From assembly GCA_014871385.1 (NCBI GenBank), contig CM026426.1:90316893-90380892 (forward strand): a DNA stretch of 64,000 bases. The letters run 5' to 3'. A model generated the notes under the pieces. It was not told the DNA's origin, ran no database searches, and saw nothing but the letters and a program-made list of their open reading frames with translations. The position numbers and the translations under genes are program-made. Of this stretch, positions 33,686 to 45,161 are shown piece by piece. Origin of the DNA: Ceratodon purpureus. Its lineage: Eukaryota; Streptophyta; Bryopsida; Pseudoditrichales; Ditrichaceae. Position 1 is the first letter of the stretch. Every line of letters starts with the position of its first letter.

Positions 33686-35206
33686 ATGCAGGTGTTGCAG
33701 GAGGAGAACCTTCCCAAGGATCCCGAACCGCTAATGACAGTGACACAGGTTGTTAGGGGCGCGCATGAAGTGGACAACATCCCCCCACAGGAGTTGCAGT
33801 TTGTCTTTAGCTTGTCACAGTGGATGGATGGCGGTACTTCCGGGACGTGCAGAACCCCTCCCAGAGGGGTGTTGCCTGAAAGCGGAAACACTTCGGGGGG
33901 TGAACGTGCTCAGGAGGGACCGAATTCCACAGCTAAGAACCTCGTAAGTCTATTCGATATGGAGGCGGAGATGGAGACGGTTCACCAGCTAGTTAGACTC
34001 TCCCAATCCTGCCAGGAGACACGTGATACTGGCTCCGCTTCTCAGAAGGAGTTAGTACATCCATCAGGGTCGGGTGAGAAATTGAAAGGGACGTTTGACG
34101 GTGCGTCTCAGGAATGCAGTATTGCAAATGCATCGAAGTTCAATAAGCGCAGCCTTCCACAAGTTTATGAAGATCTTGGGCTAGATACAGTGCTCACGAG
34201 TGTGCCTTCTACGGGCGAGGGCTACCCCGTAAGGATGAAACGATCTTCTTCAACCACAGCGGGAAGGAGGTGGAAGTGAGCCACAAGGCCATTCGCGACT
34301 TGAAGAAAGCTGAGACCAGGCTGGGGAACGACATTGTGGACTTCCTCCTCTCCAAAGTGTACATGGCGTATCTTGAACAGAGACGCCACGAGGTTCATAT
34401 TGTCAGTTCCTGGGTGAGTGCTCTCCTCAAGGCAGTCATGTCTGGCACGAAGACCTTACAAAATTTTGCTCGGGATTACTTCCAGCTACCTCCTGGAGTG
34501 GAGGTTAATCAGGTGAAAGAGGTTATTATCTCGTGCGTCTGCGGTGGACACTGGTCTGTGTTGGTATTCCAACCAAATCGTGTCTTCCACTTGGATTCTC
34601 TATCAGGCTCAAAGATTCACGACCCGAAAGGCAAGCACTCATAGTTCGTGAGGTGGATGAATGCAGCGTGGCAGTGTCTACGTGGCGTCGAGGAGTTTCC
34701 AGTTGAGGACCTTTCCTCCATCACATTGTTTCAGCAAGTTGGAAACAACGAGTGTGGTCACCTATGCATTTGTAACATCATGTTATATCTTAAGGTTCGA
34801 AAATGTCGCCCTCCACTGTCAGGACTTGCTGGAACTTCATTACCATTGAACCGTGACACTGTATTGCCACTAACAATACTTTTGTGAACCCTGTGTCACA
34901 ACGGTTTCGTACTCGCGACTCTGCGACGGGAGGGGTGCAGTTGATTGGGGAATACCTCAAACCCCACACAGCGGTGCAGATGAACAAGGAGATGATGGTT
35001 TTATTTGCTCAGGAGCTCGATCCTACACGGAGGGATAGTCGTTACAAGGCCCCTTTCTCCCAGATGCAACCTGGAAATGCTTCAGACGGCGATGAGGACG
35101 GCAACCTGATGGACAGGGCCTCACCGCCACTGCTGATCCTCCCGAGGATTACTCGTGCGTCTCAGAGGGCAGTGGCTGCCGAAGTCTCTAGTGAGGACAC
35201 CGTGTA
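33686..35206 (+). CDS. Ulp1-like C48 cysteine protease domain (SUMO protease family)
   Basis: After a 190-residue acidic lead (33686-34279), the C48 fold begins with AETRLGNDIVDFLLSKVYMA (34310-34365). CGGHWSVLVF (catalytic His, about 34540), FHLDSLSG (Asp, about 34590) and TLFQQVGNNECGHLCICNIM (oxyanion Gln and nucleophile Cys, 34725-34785) follow in the family order, so all catalytic residues are present. Ulp1 enzymes process or remove SUMO. Several plant MULE and CACTA families carry such domains. One TAG (34642) splits the domain between Asp and Cys. The tail to 35206 is acidic and Arg-rich. Downstream, AGTGTCAC at 35211 touches the stop codon. Confidence 0.8.
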
Positions 35207-37316
35207 GTTTAGTGTCACAGCGTCGTCAGTCGTCGGTGGCAGTAGAAGGTGCAACCGTGGTAGCCATAATGTACAAAGTTGTCTCATTTACAATAGTGAG
35301 GACAGATGGTGGGTGTTAGGATACGGACTTTCACCCCGACATTTTACAAATCAGAGGACACAGCCAAGGCTTGACATATAGCGTTGTACCTTGTAACATT
35401 GCAAGATTTGATTTTTAAATTCGACAGTAGCATCCTTAACTGTGTGCATGTTATCCTTAGGGCGATTAATTTGAAAAAATACACGGCCTTAGCAGCCTTT
35501 GGGAACCAAGGAAATCGAAGAGAGAGTTTATTATAATACTGGTATACTTGCATTTTTTAGGAGGAATTCTTCACATTAAGAATCTCTGGTCTTGCCTGAA
35601 GTACTCTATGGAAGTGGTAACTGAACTGAATCGCTGCATCCCCCCCTCACGTTAGTCATTTCTGTTCCATCCTTTTAAATATCTAGAAATGCACCTCCTT
35701 CGTTGCATTTATATTTGGTTGTATATGTGCACTTGACATCAAATAATAACAAGAACTGTTTATAACCCCTTTTGTAGTACAATTTTTTCATATACAACTT
35801 TAATTTCTTCATTCATTTACAAATATTGATTTTAAACATAGATTACATCCACAATAAACTAACTAATTGATTCATTTTTTTTAAGTTTGCACAAACATAG
35901 TTATTAAATATTTGTTCTATGCGAGAATTTAGTATTTCTATACAAAAGTTTTTGGCAGATTTTGGTACATGTGAGGCAGATGGTTTGATCCATAATGTGT
36001 TACATGATGTCATAGTGCACATGTTGTACTAGCCATAGTTGGATGATTCAAACAGCATGCAGTACTTCTATACAAATTTTCTGATAAAATATCAACATTT
36101 CCAAGAACAAATCTTAATTATATTAATTTAACTCAAACACAGTAGCAATCAAAGTCGTAACTTGCAGAACATGGATTTTATAGATTGATATTAAAATCTA
36201 GCTAAGGTACAAAAAAGTTCAGGGTTAACTTGTTGTGATAATTTGAAGTTACTAGGACCCTTAAGGTTATTTTACAACCATTTTAAGTTGGGTAGAGACT
36301 CTCTTGATTATATTGTTGGAATTTTACACTAGTAATATTTATCGCTTAAATTCTTCCTTAATGTGTAACGATCTTATTCTTTGGATATCCTTATCATTTG
36401 GAAAAAAAATAAATTTCCATAATGTGGAAAATAATACGATATTTTGTGCGCGTGGACAGTAAAAAATTGTACTTCATCAATAAATGTATTGAAAAGGATC
36501 TTAATTTGATTTGTGAATAATTTTAATTTTTTTTTTTTTAATTCATGTCCTTCTCTCTATTCTAATGTATGCAATTGTAAGAATTCACATGCGTATTTTA
36601 AATTTTGCGGGACTCATTTTTTTGTACTAGAACCTAATCCCTAGCATATTTTGCCTATATCGCTTCAAACTTTCTTCACTATGCTGAATACCCTATTTTC
36701 TATATTCTTTATACTGTACTATTCAGTTTGAAAATAATTTATGATGCCCTACCATTATTTACTGTATTCATTGTTTCTAGTAGTGAATGATTTGTTCACT
36801 TATATTGCCCTTTCTCAAATGTCTCTTCTTCAATGATGCCACCTTTATTTTTTTAAAAGACTTATGTAACTGCTCTTTTATTTTTATTCCTATTTCTATT
36901 TCTATTTCGATTTCTATTTCTTATTTGTATTTCTTTTCCGTAATCATGCATGCTTGTTTTTTTTAAAATTTAAAGTTACTTAATTTGATTGAACCAATAT
37001 CACGACGTCATCACTTCCTTCCATTTGTAAATATCATAATCAACACCATTCCAATACTTGTAAAAATAATAATTAAATCCATTAAAGGGTGTACTGTAAA
37101 TGTCAAGATGAGAAGTTTGACGGTTTTCCAAATTCGGTTCAGAAGCCACCAATCAATGTTCCACTATCAGAACTTAGCGATTCTGGCTTCTCCTACATAT
37201 TTATAATCTAGGATTAATCCCCAACTATATTTGACTGAGAAATTCAGCCTGTAATATATACTTCCTAAGCAACAGAGTCACAAAATTCCAACCGGATCGA
37301 GTTAATGCGCGGAATC
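35207..37316. other. AT-rich spacer inside the MULE
   Basis: Two kilobases of strongly AT-rich DNA with poly-T/poly-A runs and no usable frame. The only GTGACACT-type octamer is at the extreme left (35211); 35220-37500 has none. Confidence 0.6.
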
Positions 37317-37715
37317 CTATCGAGGACTATAGTCACTCAAGTTGTCAAGCTCCTCTTTGCCCATGGCCCCGTAAAACTCCTCCCAGAGGCCGTTCTTCAT
37401 CGCGTTGTTCCATACTTCCTCTCTGCCCACGTCGTCTGATGCGTACTTGTGCTCTGAACCCGCAGTATAAAAACCCCGCCAAGGACACAGTCCGCTGTCA
37501 TCTGGTGACACTGGAATGCCGCCGCAATTGTGGTCTATCCCTGCAGAAACCATAGCGTTCACCGAGGACGCTCCCTCGCCATGGACACGCTCCAAAAATT
37601 TGAGAACCCACAATGTTATCCTCATAGCAACAAACGTGGAGCCTATCAATAGCGGAAACAATAACAAAGACGATGCGGTTACTCGTAACAATGCCGTATC
37701 GTCTTCAGGGTCCAT
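37317..37715 (-). CDS. Small membrane protein ORF carried by the MULE
   Basis: A 132-codon frame with its own TATA-like box about 55 bases upstream. Residues 11-37 (VTASSLLLFPLLIGSTFVAM) form one membrane segment. The soluble part contains HNCGGIPVSPDDSG and ends in an acidic helix (WEEFYGAMGKEELDNLSDY). No stop or shift interrupts it, unlike the transposase nearby. I know no family. It could be a captured host gene or an accessory MULE protein. Confidence 0.5.
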   Translation of the reverse strand: MDPEDDTALLRVTASSLLLFPLLIGSTFVAMRITLWVLKFLERVHGEGASSVNAMVSAGIDHNCGGIPVSPDDSGLCPWRGFYTAGSEHKYASDDVGREEVWNNAMKNGLWEEFYGAMGKEELDNLSDYSPR

Positions 37716-37767
37716 CGCTGCCTAATGAACTAAGAACTCGAGGAAGAAGGGACGAGAGACGCGAACC

Positions 37768-37778
37768 CCGTCTCTATT
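37768..37778 (-). promoter_or_regulatory. TATA-like box of the 37715 ORF
   Basis: GCATAAATAGA on the minus strand lies about 55 bases before the ATG at 37715, a fitting distance for a TATA box with a short leader. Confidence 0.45.
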
Positions 37779-37779
37779 T

Positions 37780-38845
37780 ATGCAAACGCGGTGTGTTGCG
37801 TCAGCATGAAGCAACCGAAATCCGTATAACAAGACGTATTGATCGTAAGACAGACCCCTCTGTCGAATGTCACGGTCCACTGTGTGAGTAACGGTGTCAG
37901 ATTCACTGACTCAGTGTCATGACATTTTACTCGGTGATGCTCACTTCCACTGAAGTAATTATAAGTGAATCAGTATCTGCAGATCGTTGCTTCAGTACTC
38001 TGGGAGGATATATGCTATTGGTAAACCTGTCCTACTCGTACTGACCTGGTCGCCGCGCACTAAGATTATGTAGATCCATGTAACAGTTTCCAAGGCAGTC
38101 CGTGACTCTGAACATACTTTCATGTGCACAGTCCGCTGTGGACCTACTACAGCGAACAGAGATCGACCAAAAAGAGGACGCTTTTATTCCATGTACTCAT
38201 CAACTTTGATACAAGAGGATTCCGACTACGGAGTCTGAGGACGTTTCCAAATCATGTCCATGTTTCATTTCAACCTCCAGTATCTGGCGGGCCATGACGC
38301 CTTCAGTTCTGCAACATAAGAACCGTCATACTGACTCAGAGGAGAACCTCGAATCAGACGCTCGTCACCGACACTGTAAGGGTGAGTCTCTCTTCCGTAG
38401 ACCCGTGCTCGTGCTCCTCTACGACGGTGAAGTTCTCCCACCTGTTCGTCAATTCCCACGTTAGCATAGTTCGCACCGCCATGTCTGTGACATGTTGAGA
38501 AGAGACACAGTCATGTGCGACAACAGGCAAAGGCGGAGATGATGGCACAATCTAATCTTCTACTAGTGTCGAGGAACTCCACATTACGAGGATCTCTTCG
38601 ACCTCTCTCTCAAGATCGACAACACTATCAGCGTCCATCACGACACACACTAAAGGGTCTAACAGACTCCAAATGAAACATATACTCTATAAGACGAGGT
38701 AGCCCTTATATACAGGCTGCGAAAGCGATCGAGGTTCCCCACAGGATTCGATACCCGGTTATGGCACCTAGTGTCACGGTTCAGCGTCAAGGCATTCTCG
38801 TTACACTGAGTTTACACCCCTGAGCGTTCCACCAGTGTCATTCCA
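37780..38845. other. MULE spacer with unassigned minus-strand frames
   Basis: Minus frames at 38265-38459 (VGELHRRRGARARVYGRE, YDGSYVAELKASWPARYW) and 38354-38548 look partly protein-like but match nothing. They follow the transposase stop at 38846 and might be a decayed downstream exon. Confidence 0.3.
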
Positions 38846-39365
38846 CTAGCACCCGGACATCCTCAAGCGCCTTGAAACTCTCTTTCCTCCACGCTCTAGG
38901 AAATCCATATCCCGGACTAGACTGAACCTCCTTCCGTCGTTCACGGTTCCTAACACTGGATAATCCACCAGAGGATGCACGGTTCCAGTGCGAATCTCGG
39001 CCTTCAACGAACGAATTCGCCCTACAACTTGGTTAAGTTCCGCGACAAGATGATCCATAAGCACAGGATCTCCTACAACGTCTTGAGACAAATCAACCAC
39101 CAACTGCCGCAAGGTATTCACGACATCCTTTAGTGGTACAGATTTCTTGGCAGGAGTTGGCTTAGGAGTACATGCCGGAGAAGGAAAACACTCTGTATGG
39201 TCACTGACCGTAGTTGGATCCAAGACGTGCCGCATACCCCGTTGGACATTCCCAACCTGCCTGCCACAGAAACGAGCAATCGTGCCCTCTGCAACATCCG
39301 GGCAAATCATTAATAAAACTTTCACCACGTGCTTACAAATATTGCCGCGTGCTGCCTAGGCGCAA
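38846..39365 (-). pseudogene. MULE transposase C-terminus with SWIM zinc finger
   Basis: On the minus strand CSCA, a TAG at 39356-39358, then AARGNICKHVVKVLLMICPD gives the CxCxnCxH pattern of a SWIM finger, which follows the catalytic domain in plant MULE transposases and binds DNA. The 130 residues after it are helical (LKDVVNTLRQLVVDLSQDVV), ending at 38846 with a basic tail. One stop falls inside the finger. Confidence 0.7.
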
Positions 39366-39406
39366 CTGCAACCAGCCCATTCCTCCCCCGGGTTATGGAC
39401 CACGTA

Positions 39407-40095
39407 TCAAACATCCCGGTCCGAGGTTGATGTCACAAGCGCACAATTGCCCGGTGACTGATTCAGCGACACATTAGAGTCTGGAATCAAGCGGGCCTTC
39501 ACGATTGCAGAGACAGCAAAGTCTTGCATTTTTTGATTATCAACAAACCCGCTGTCCTTTCGTAAGCCTTTGTACCAGAAATGGTCATGGACATCTTTGG
39601 TTAGGCATGTAATGCTCCAGTCGACCCGTCTCCCAACCATGCGACTCCTTTCGGACTTCAGGACTGCCTTAAGGAACCCATGATAACCTTTGATAGCTGC
39701 ATTAGTATCCTGGCCAGCGTAAGGCAGGTTACGGTACCCCACCACCCACATGTGGACCTTGTTTAGCCACTGAGCTTCCATGTACGTCCAGAAGTCTTTC
39801 TCCCTAGGATATTTTTTACTCAGAGCTTCCAGTCTATCCTTTGCCCAAGTCTGAGATGCAGTCCTCGAAGGTGATGTCCTGTCGTACATCATGAGCCCTA
39901 ATTCACGAAGAACTTCAGCCCTCCGTGTAGTATCCTTTATTTTGTAACAAGAGTGCTTCTGCCATGCACGTCTAACGTGCCACAGACACAGGAATATTGG
40001 AATTCACGGCCAAACCTCCCTGTACATGCCAAATAAACGGCGTACATATTAGCGTAGTCAGTGTTCTAGAGAAGACTCATTTCGCGAGACAGGGA
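39407..40095 (-). pseudogene. MULE transposase, WH and TNAAIxGYH region
   Basis: Minus strand. IPIFLCLWHVRRAWQKHSCY (about 39945-40003) is the conserved C-x-W-H block of MULE transposases, and GQDTNAAIKGYHGFLKAVLK (about 39650-39710) the region downstream of the catalytic core, followed by DVHDHFWYKGLRKDSGF. A TGA lies just before the block (40004-40006). It joins the SWIM part at 39340 and the catalytic exon at 40.1-40.4 kb in correct order. Confidence 0.75.
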
Positions 40096-40164
40096 CATCT
40101 ACCTGGGTCATTGTGACACTAATTCAAGCAAGAATCGTATACAATACCAGTGTAGGACATACGT

Positions 40165-40680
40165 GATTGCGTTAATTTCTCCTTGAGCGCAGTCCACTAT
40201 AAACGCAGATGGCCTCCAGTCAGGACATTCTTGTTTCATCCGGTTCTTTAGCGACCCCATCCATGGAGTTAAGTCCGTCTCTGCGCATCGCGACGTCTGA
40301 ACCCACGCGACGGAAATGCCTTGATGCCATTCTTCGAACACCATCAGGGTGTACAAGGGGAACTGTACAAGCATGGTGTATGTAAGTAATTTACGGTTTA
40401 GCAGTGTCACGAGTAACTCCTATCAACGTAACATGGGGCCTGAATCCTACGTAACACTCTTACAGGGTTCAAAAATACCTTTTTATCGTTTGTCCCGAAA
40501 GTGGCATCAATAGAGATACCTCCGCCGTGACCGTATTTGGCCATCATCAGCCTTTGCCAACTTGTCTGTATCCCGACCGTGAAGGGAATGTTGTCGCCGT
40601 TTAGTTGGCCTTCGACCTAGACGGGACTGGTCTGATTAGTTTCGGTGTAATGGAAAACTTTACGTCGGTTTCTCTGAACC
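40165..40680 (-). pseudogene. MULE transposase catalytic core (two Asp motifs, intron between)
   Basis: Minus strand. GGISIDATFGTNDKKVF (about 40490-40540) holds the first catalytic Asp. After an intron (donor CCT|GTAAGAG near 40462, acceptor TTGTACAG| near 40367), FPLYTLMVFEEWHQGISVAW then PSAFIVDCAQGEINAI (about 40180-40225) carries the second Asp. A donor CAC|GTATGT follows. The exon-intron layout is intact though stops occur around it. MULE transposases excise and reinsert elements with matching inverted repeats. Confidence 0.75.
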
Positions 40681-41294
40681 TACATACGCACACTCTGTGC
40701 GTCATTCGAGTGTAACATGTATGTTTCCTTCGCATGCTTCCGAGCAATGTTTTGAACGTCCTTAGGTGTTATCAACAAGTCCCGAGTGATAACCCCACCG
40801 TCCGCCTCCCATTTGCGTAAAAACTTCAGGTGCTTCTTCATAATTTGGTGAACCGTGTAGCCCTCGTGCAAGCAGTCGTCAACAAATTTTCTAATTGTCG
40901 GAGAGAGGCGCGCTGCGTAGCATCCACGATCACCGAATTTCATACTGCCATGGACAACGACCCCGTCCTTGTTTACATGCTGAGCCTCGATGACAAAGAC
41001 TTCAGCTATGTGCGGTGCGTGGAGAAGAACTTTCACTATAAATCGTGCCAAGCAGCCTCGCTTGATGGACATTCCCCACTTCTTCCTGGAATCTCTTGGT
41101 TCAATATCTCGGGGGTCCTTTTTCTTGCTCTTGACTTTTACTCCCTCACCGCCTTGCTTAGAGTCATGCAGAGGACAATCAAGTGCATTCAGATGCTCGT
41201 TTCTTTGGTCAACTCCCTCCGAAGCAGTACATGTTGATACACCGACTTCGCCCGGTACACTTGCCGTGACACTAGGATCTACTCTTTCCGGCAT
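40680..41294 (-). pseudogene. MULE transposase N-terminal DNA-binding region (FAR1-like)
   Basis: Minus strand, 204 codons. KKWGMSIKRGCLARFIVKVL followed by VFVIEAQHVNKDGVVVHG resembles the C-x-A-x-I/F-x-V strand of FAR1/MURA N-terminal zinc-binding regions. The helical part (PTIRKFVDDCLHEGYTVHQI) is followed by IARKHAKETY. It ends at a TAG (40680) immediately before MULE sequence that continues in the same frame into the catalytic exon. Confidence 0.65.
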
Positions 41295-42591
41295 GAAATG
41301 GTCATGGCAGTCTTAGAGGAAGTCTCACGTTCTGCGACGTCCCCTTCCCCAACATGGTCATTCGATCCCAGGCTCCCGTCGACTACATCACCAGTATGTG
41401 CGGCTACTTCGTGAACCCCTGTCCCCCCGGTGACATTGTTATAGGGGGCCGGATTCCCTTCCGCCGACGTGCAAAAAGAAGTGAGAAGTGGGCCTAGTCC
41501 TTGGAAGACAAAAACCCCAGTTTTCTGTGGACTAGCCTTCCCAATGGTTTTCTTGACATACTTCCGCCTGGTAGTCTTCTTAGTGGATGTTGGATCAGAC
41601 ACTGCTGCAATGAGGTCAGGAAGTGTCTTCTTCTAGGGGGCACATTTACGCGGTGTTTTGACAACTGTTTCGTCCACAGTGACCTGTGAATGCTCGAGTG
41701 AGTAAGTTTCTGAGTTGAGGGTATCTTCACCTGCGTCCGACCCGTCATTGCTATACAGTGGATGCCAACCTTCCTCCAAGGGGCACGTTGTCGAAAAACC
41801 TTCGGCTGCGGCTCGAGCAACGTGGGTCTCCGACTTGGAGAAAGTTGGGCACATGCTGGGCCATTGCTTCCAACTGCCAGTTCTGTACTAGGGGCATCAC
41901 CTAAGACTTCAAGTTTCTTCTTTCTAGGAGCCCTTTTTCGCGGGACTGTCGTAGGTGGTTGAAGTCCTCTAGAGTCACCAACAGAAACACTGGAACACTC
42001 AGATGGAAGTTTGCTTTCTACGGTCTTCTTGCGAGGGCCTCTCTTACGTGTTGGTTTTGGTGGGTTACCGTGACACCCGTTGGTCGTCAATCCTTGCACA
42101 TGTCTTGGGCCGGCAGGAAATATATCTAGGGCTGCAACGTCAACCACATCCCCGGTATCTATCGAACATCTCGTCGTTTTCTCAAGGAGCACGGCAGATA
42201 CGGCGACCACAAGAGCGGGATGCATGACATTCGGCGCATTTGGCAGTTCGGGACACTGACCTTCGTTCTGTGACACTGCTGTTTTTTTCCTTGGTGCACG
42301 CTTGCGAGGAAATTTTACAGGAACTTCGTCCTCCTCTTCTTCAGGGATCGCATTCAGATCAAGTGGAACAATCGGCTTCGGCTTGAATTTCCGTGGCGCC
42401 CTCCTCTTAGGTTGTCGCTTTGCGGAGGACTTCTTGGCAATACCTTCCTCACTTGCTAAGGTGACCTTTGCAATAGTCAACTTCTTACGTGCTCTAGGTA
42501 GGAGATCTAGGGTTATATTTTTCACTATTCCGATGTAGTCTTCGCAGTGACCATATTGCAAGACATACGCTAAAGCGTAATCATCAGCCAT
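41279..42591 (-). pseudogene. MULE transposase N-terminal extension with repeated PRKRAPRKK motifs
   Basis: ATG at 42591 (MADDYALAYVLQYGHC). The region contains a basic motif repeated about every 50-70 residues: RRAPRK, FPRKRAPRKK, TRKRGPRKK, VPRKRAPRKK, FRQRAPWRK, and a further TPRKCAP before a TAG at 41633-41635, then TTRRKYVKKT. The motifs resemble AT-hook-like minor-groove binders joined by acidic/polar linkers. Frame changes occur near 41850 and 41500. The LTR retrotransposon begins 19 bases upstream of the ATG and separates it from its promoter. Confidence 0.55.
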
Positions 42592-42605
42592 GAGAACGGC
42601 ATGCT

Positions 42606-42610
42606 TTGAT
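42606..42610. repeat. Target-site duplication TTGAT (left) of the LTR retrotransposon
   Basis: TTGAT at 42606-42610 and again at 48429-48433, exactly flanking the two LTRs. Confidence 0.9.
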
Positions 42611-43067
42611 TGTTAACTGGAGACCCAACTGGTCTCCTCCTTTAACCCCATCCAGTCCCTTCTCAGTCTCATGCAGGAAGTTTCCTGACAGTCATCCAGT
42701 TCCTGCGGATGAACTCTGTCAGTCGGCTGGATGAACTCTGTCGGAGCCGACTCGATGAACTCTGTCGAAGCCGACTAGATGATTCTGTCCGTTTTCAGAG
42801 AGTTTAAGAGGCAGGTTTAGGGTTTTGGGAGATCATTCTACACTAGAGCACGTAGAGTCAGAGAGGTCTGAGAGCTGTTAGGAACTGCTGTACCATGTGT
42901 TTGGGGCTGTTTTGACCCATTTTATGCATTTTTGACCTCTTTTTGCACTTGTATTGTACACTTCCAGCAACTTATGAGTGTTTGGAGCACTTAGCTTAGT
43001 TGGATTTTGTTGGGTTTTGATGAGATTGTGAAGGCTAGGGTTTAGTTGGTAAATCCTCCCTTTACCA
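42611..43067 (+). repeat. 5' LTR
   Basis: 457 bp, starts TGTTAAC and ends TTTACCA. It holds three GTCGGC/GCCGAC hexamers near 42720-42780. Matches 47972-48428. Confidence 0.9.
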
Positions 43068-44312
43068 TTGGCGACCATGCTTTAGTTCGTACCATGTGAT
43101 CTCCTGCTTGTTGTAGGTTGTTTCACACACTAGAGAGCTCTTGAAGTACACAAATCAGGTCTGCAGAGGTGCAGCAGTGACTGTCAAGAGTCTTTAGGGG
43201 TGCTGAACTGCTGTCACTGAATTCTTAAGTGCTGAACAGTTGCTGGCAGAGTGTGGGAGTCACTGCAGTGTTAGAATCATCCAGCTGAGTGCTGTCCTGC
43301 CACTGGCAGGATTCCAAGACTTCTGAAGTGAGGAAAAACTGTTGCAGTAGAGAGGGCAGTGGCGGAAAGAGTTTTCAGGTGTTTTTAGAGGTGGAAACAT
43401 TGGTGCACTGACGGTTGCAGTCCAATACGTGTTCAATAAGCGTTAGCAGCAGGGGCGGCTCTGTTGCAAACTGGTGGGCGCAGGTGCTGTGAGGAGGTAG
43501 AGGGCCAGATTTGCCTTGGCGTCAATCCTTGTGAACTGAGGGCAGTTCTAGAGCGAAAAAGGAGATAGGGCTGCTACAGGTCAGATTTATATTCCCATTG
43601 TAAAAAGGGGCAAAAGGTAAGTAACCCGAAATTTTAGGAATTCAAATTTTAAATTTCAGATCCGAAAATTTAGGATCTTAAAAATTTGAATTTTGAATTT
43701 TGAATTTGAGGACCTCAATTTGGGACCTCGGTCGGCTCTGCGGACCTCGATTTGGGGATCTGGGTCGGCGGTGGGACGTCGTCTTTGGGGACGTCGGTTG
43801 ACATTTGGGACCTGGACCTGAGGTTGGCACATGCCAAAACAGAGTGGTAATTTGGGTTACTGAGTGCATTTGGGCAGATTCAGGGTGATTTTTGTTTCAA
43901 ATATTGTCAGAATTGTAACTAGCACTGTAACCACTGGACTGGATTTTCTAAGAGTCAATACAATGTGAAAAAGGGGATAGGAACTAGTTAGGGGCAATTT
44001 TACTGAACTGCCTTGGTTTGTTCCTATTTGCTAGAACAAAGTGTCTGTAAACACTAATTAGGCCACACAGTCGTTTGTAGGGTCGCTGAGTGCTAAAGTG
44101 GCAGGGACTACAAAATGTAAGGGAAGGAGCCAAGTATTGGTAGCTGACTGATTAGAGGAGGCCAAACAGAGCCGACCGCAGCAGATAGGGAGTAACAACC
44201 GCCAAGACTAGGAAGAACACACAGTCGACTGAACGTAGCCGACTGATAGTATTAGGCGTTGACACCCATGGAAGAAGGTGACTCGAATGATCTATAAGCT
44301 GAGAGACAAGCC

Positions 44313-45161
44313 ATGGAGGGGTACAAACGTTGGCTACAACATAAGGAGCAGACAGTAGAGCCGACGTCACCTGAGGTACGCAGCCGACTTAGCTCGCAGG
44401 GCAGTGCAGCTCTGCAGGAGGGTGAACTCATTGACATGGAGGTCGAAAATGACATTTCAGCATCAGATGGCAGGACACAAGAGAGCCGATTTGAAGAGGG
44501 AAGGCAGTTCGAAAAAGGGGATAGACTGAACAGTCATCTTGATCAAGCCAACATTCCCTGGAGATATGAGGACAAGAGAAGGACTGCGTCATTCAAGGGG
44601 GACTTCTCCCTTGCAGGGGACGACTACAACCCATTCTATGAGGAGAGACGTCAGACAAAGGAGGTCATCGCGGAGCCGACTCAGTGGCCAAGCACAGTCA
44701 CTGGCAGAGCCGACATAGAAGCGGAGCCGACCCGGCTACGCAGCCGACCTATATCTCCTGAGCACCTGCCAAAAACACTAGAGACACTGCCAGCCTCATT
44801 TCAGAACTTAAGGCAGAAGTTGGAAGAAACCAGGAGTCGATCAGCTCAAGATCATGGGCAAGTGAACCACCAAGATAGTATACCTGGCAGGAATGTTCAC
44901 TTCTTGGATGAAGTTCGAGTGCAGTTGGGATGGGAGCTGGAAGAAGAGGACCAATGGGCACTTGAGGCCTTTGCGGCGGACTTACTAGCCAAGAAGGAAA
45001 GGGCTAGGCAACACCAAGCAAGTCAAAACCAAGGCAAGCCGGACCCAGGAAAGTACCTCATGCAGCTAGAGGCTTTGCAACAAGGTGCAGCATCGGGAGT
45101 GGCATCACTGCACCACTGGCATACAGAGCCAGAGTGGCCAGAGAAGAATCCAACACCATAG
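44313..45161 (+). other. Leader-region frame of the LTR retrotransposon
   Basis: A polar frame of 282 codons upstream of gag, rich in Arg, Glu, Gln. No domain recognised. It carries many AGCCGAC motifs, which read as Glu-Pro-Thr or Ser-Arg-Pro. Fossil element part. Confidence 0.5.
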
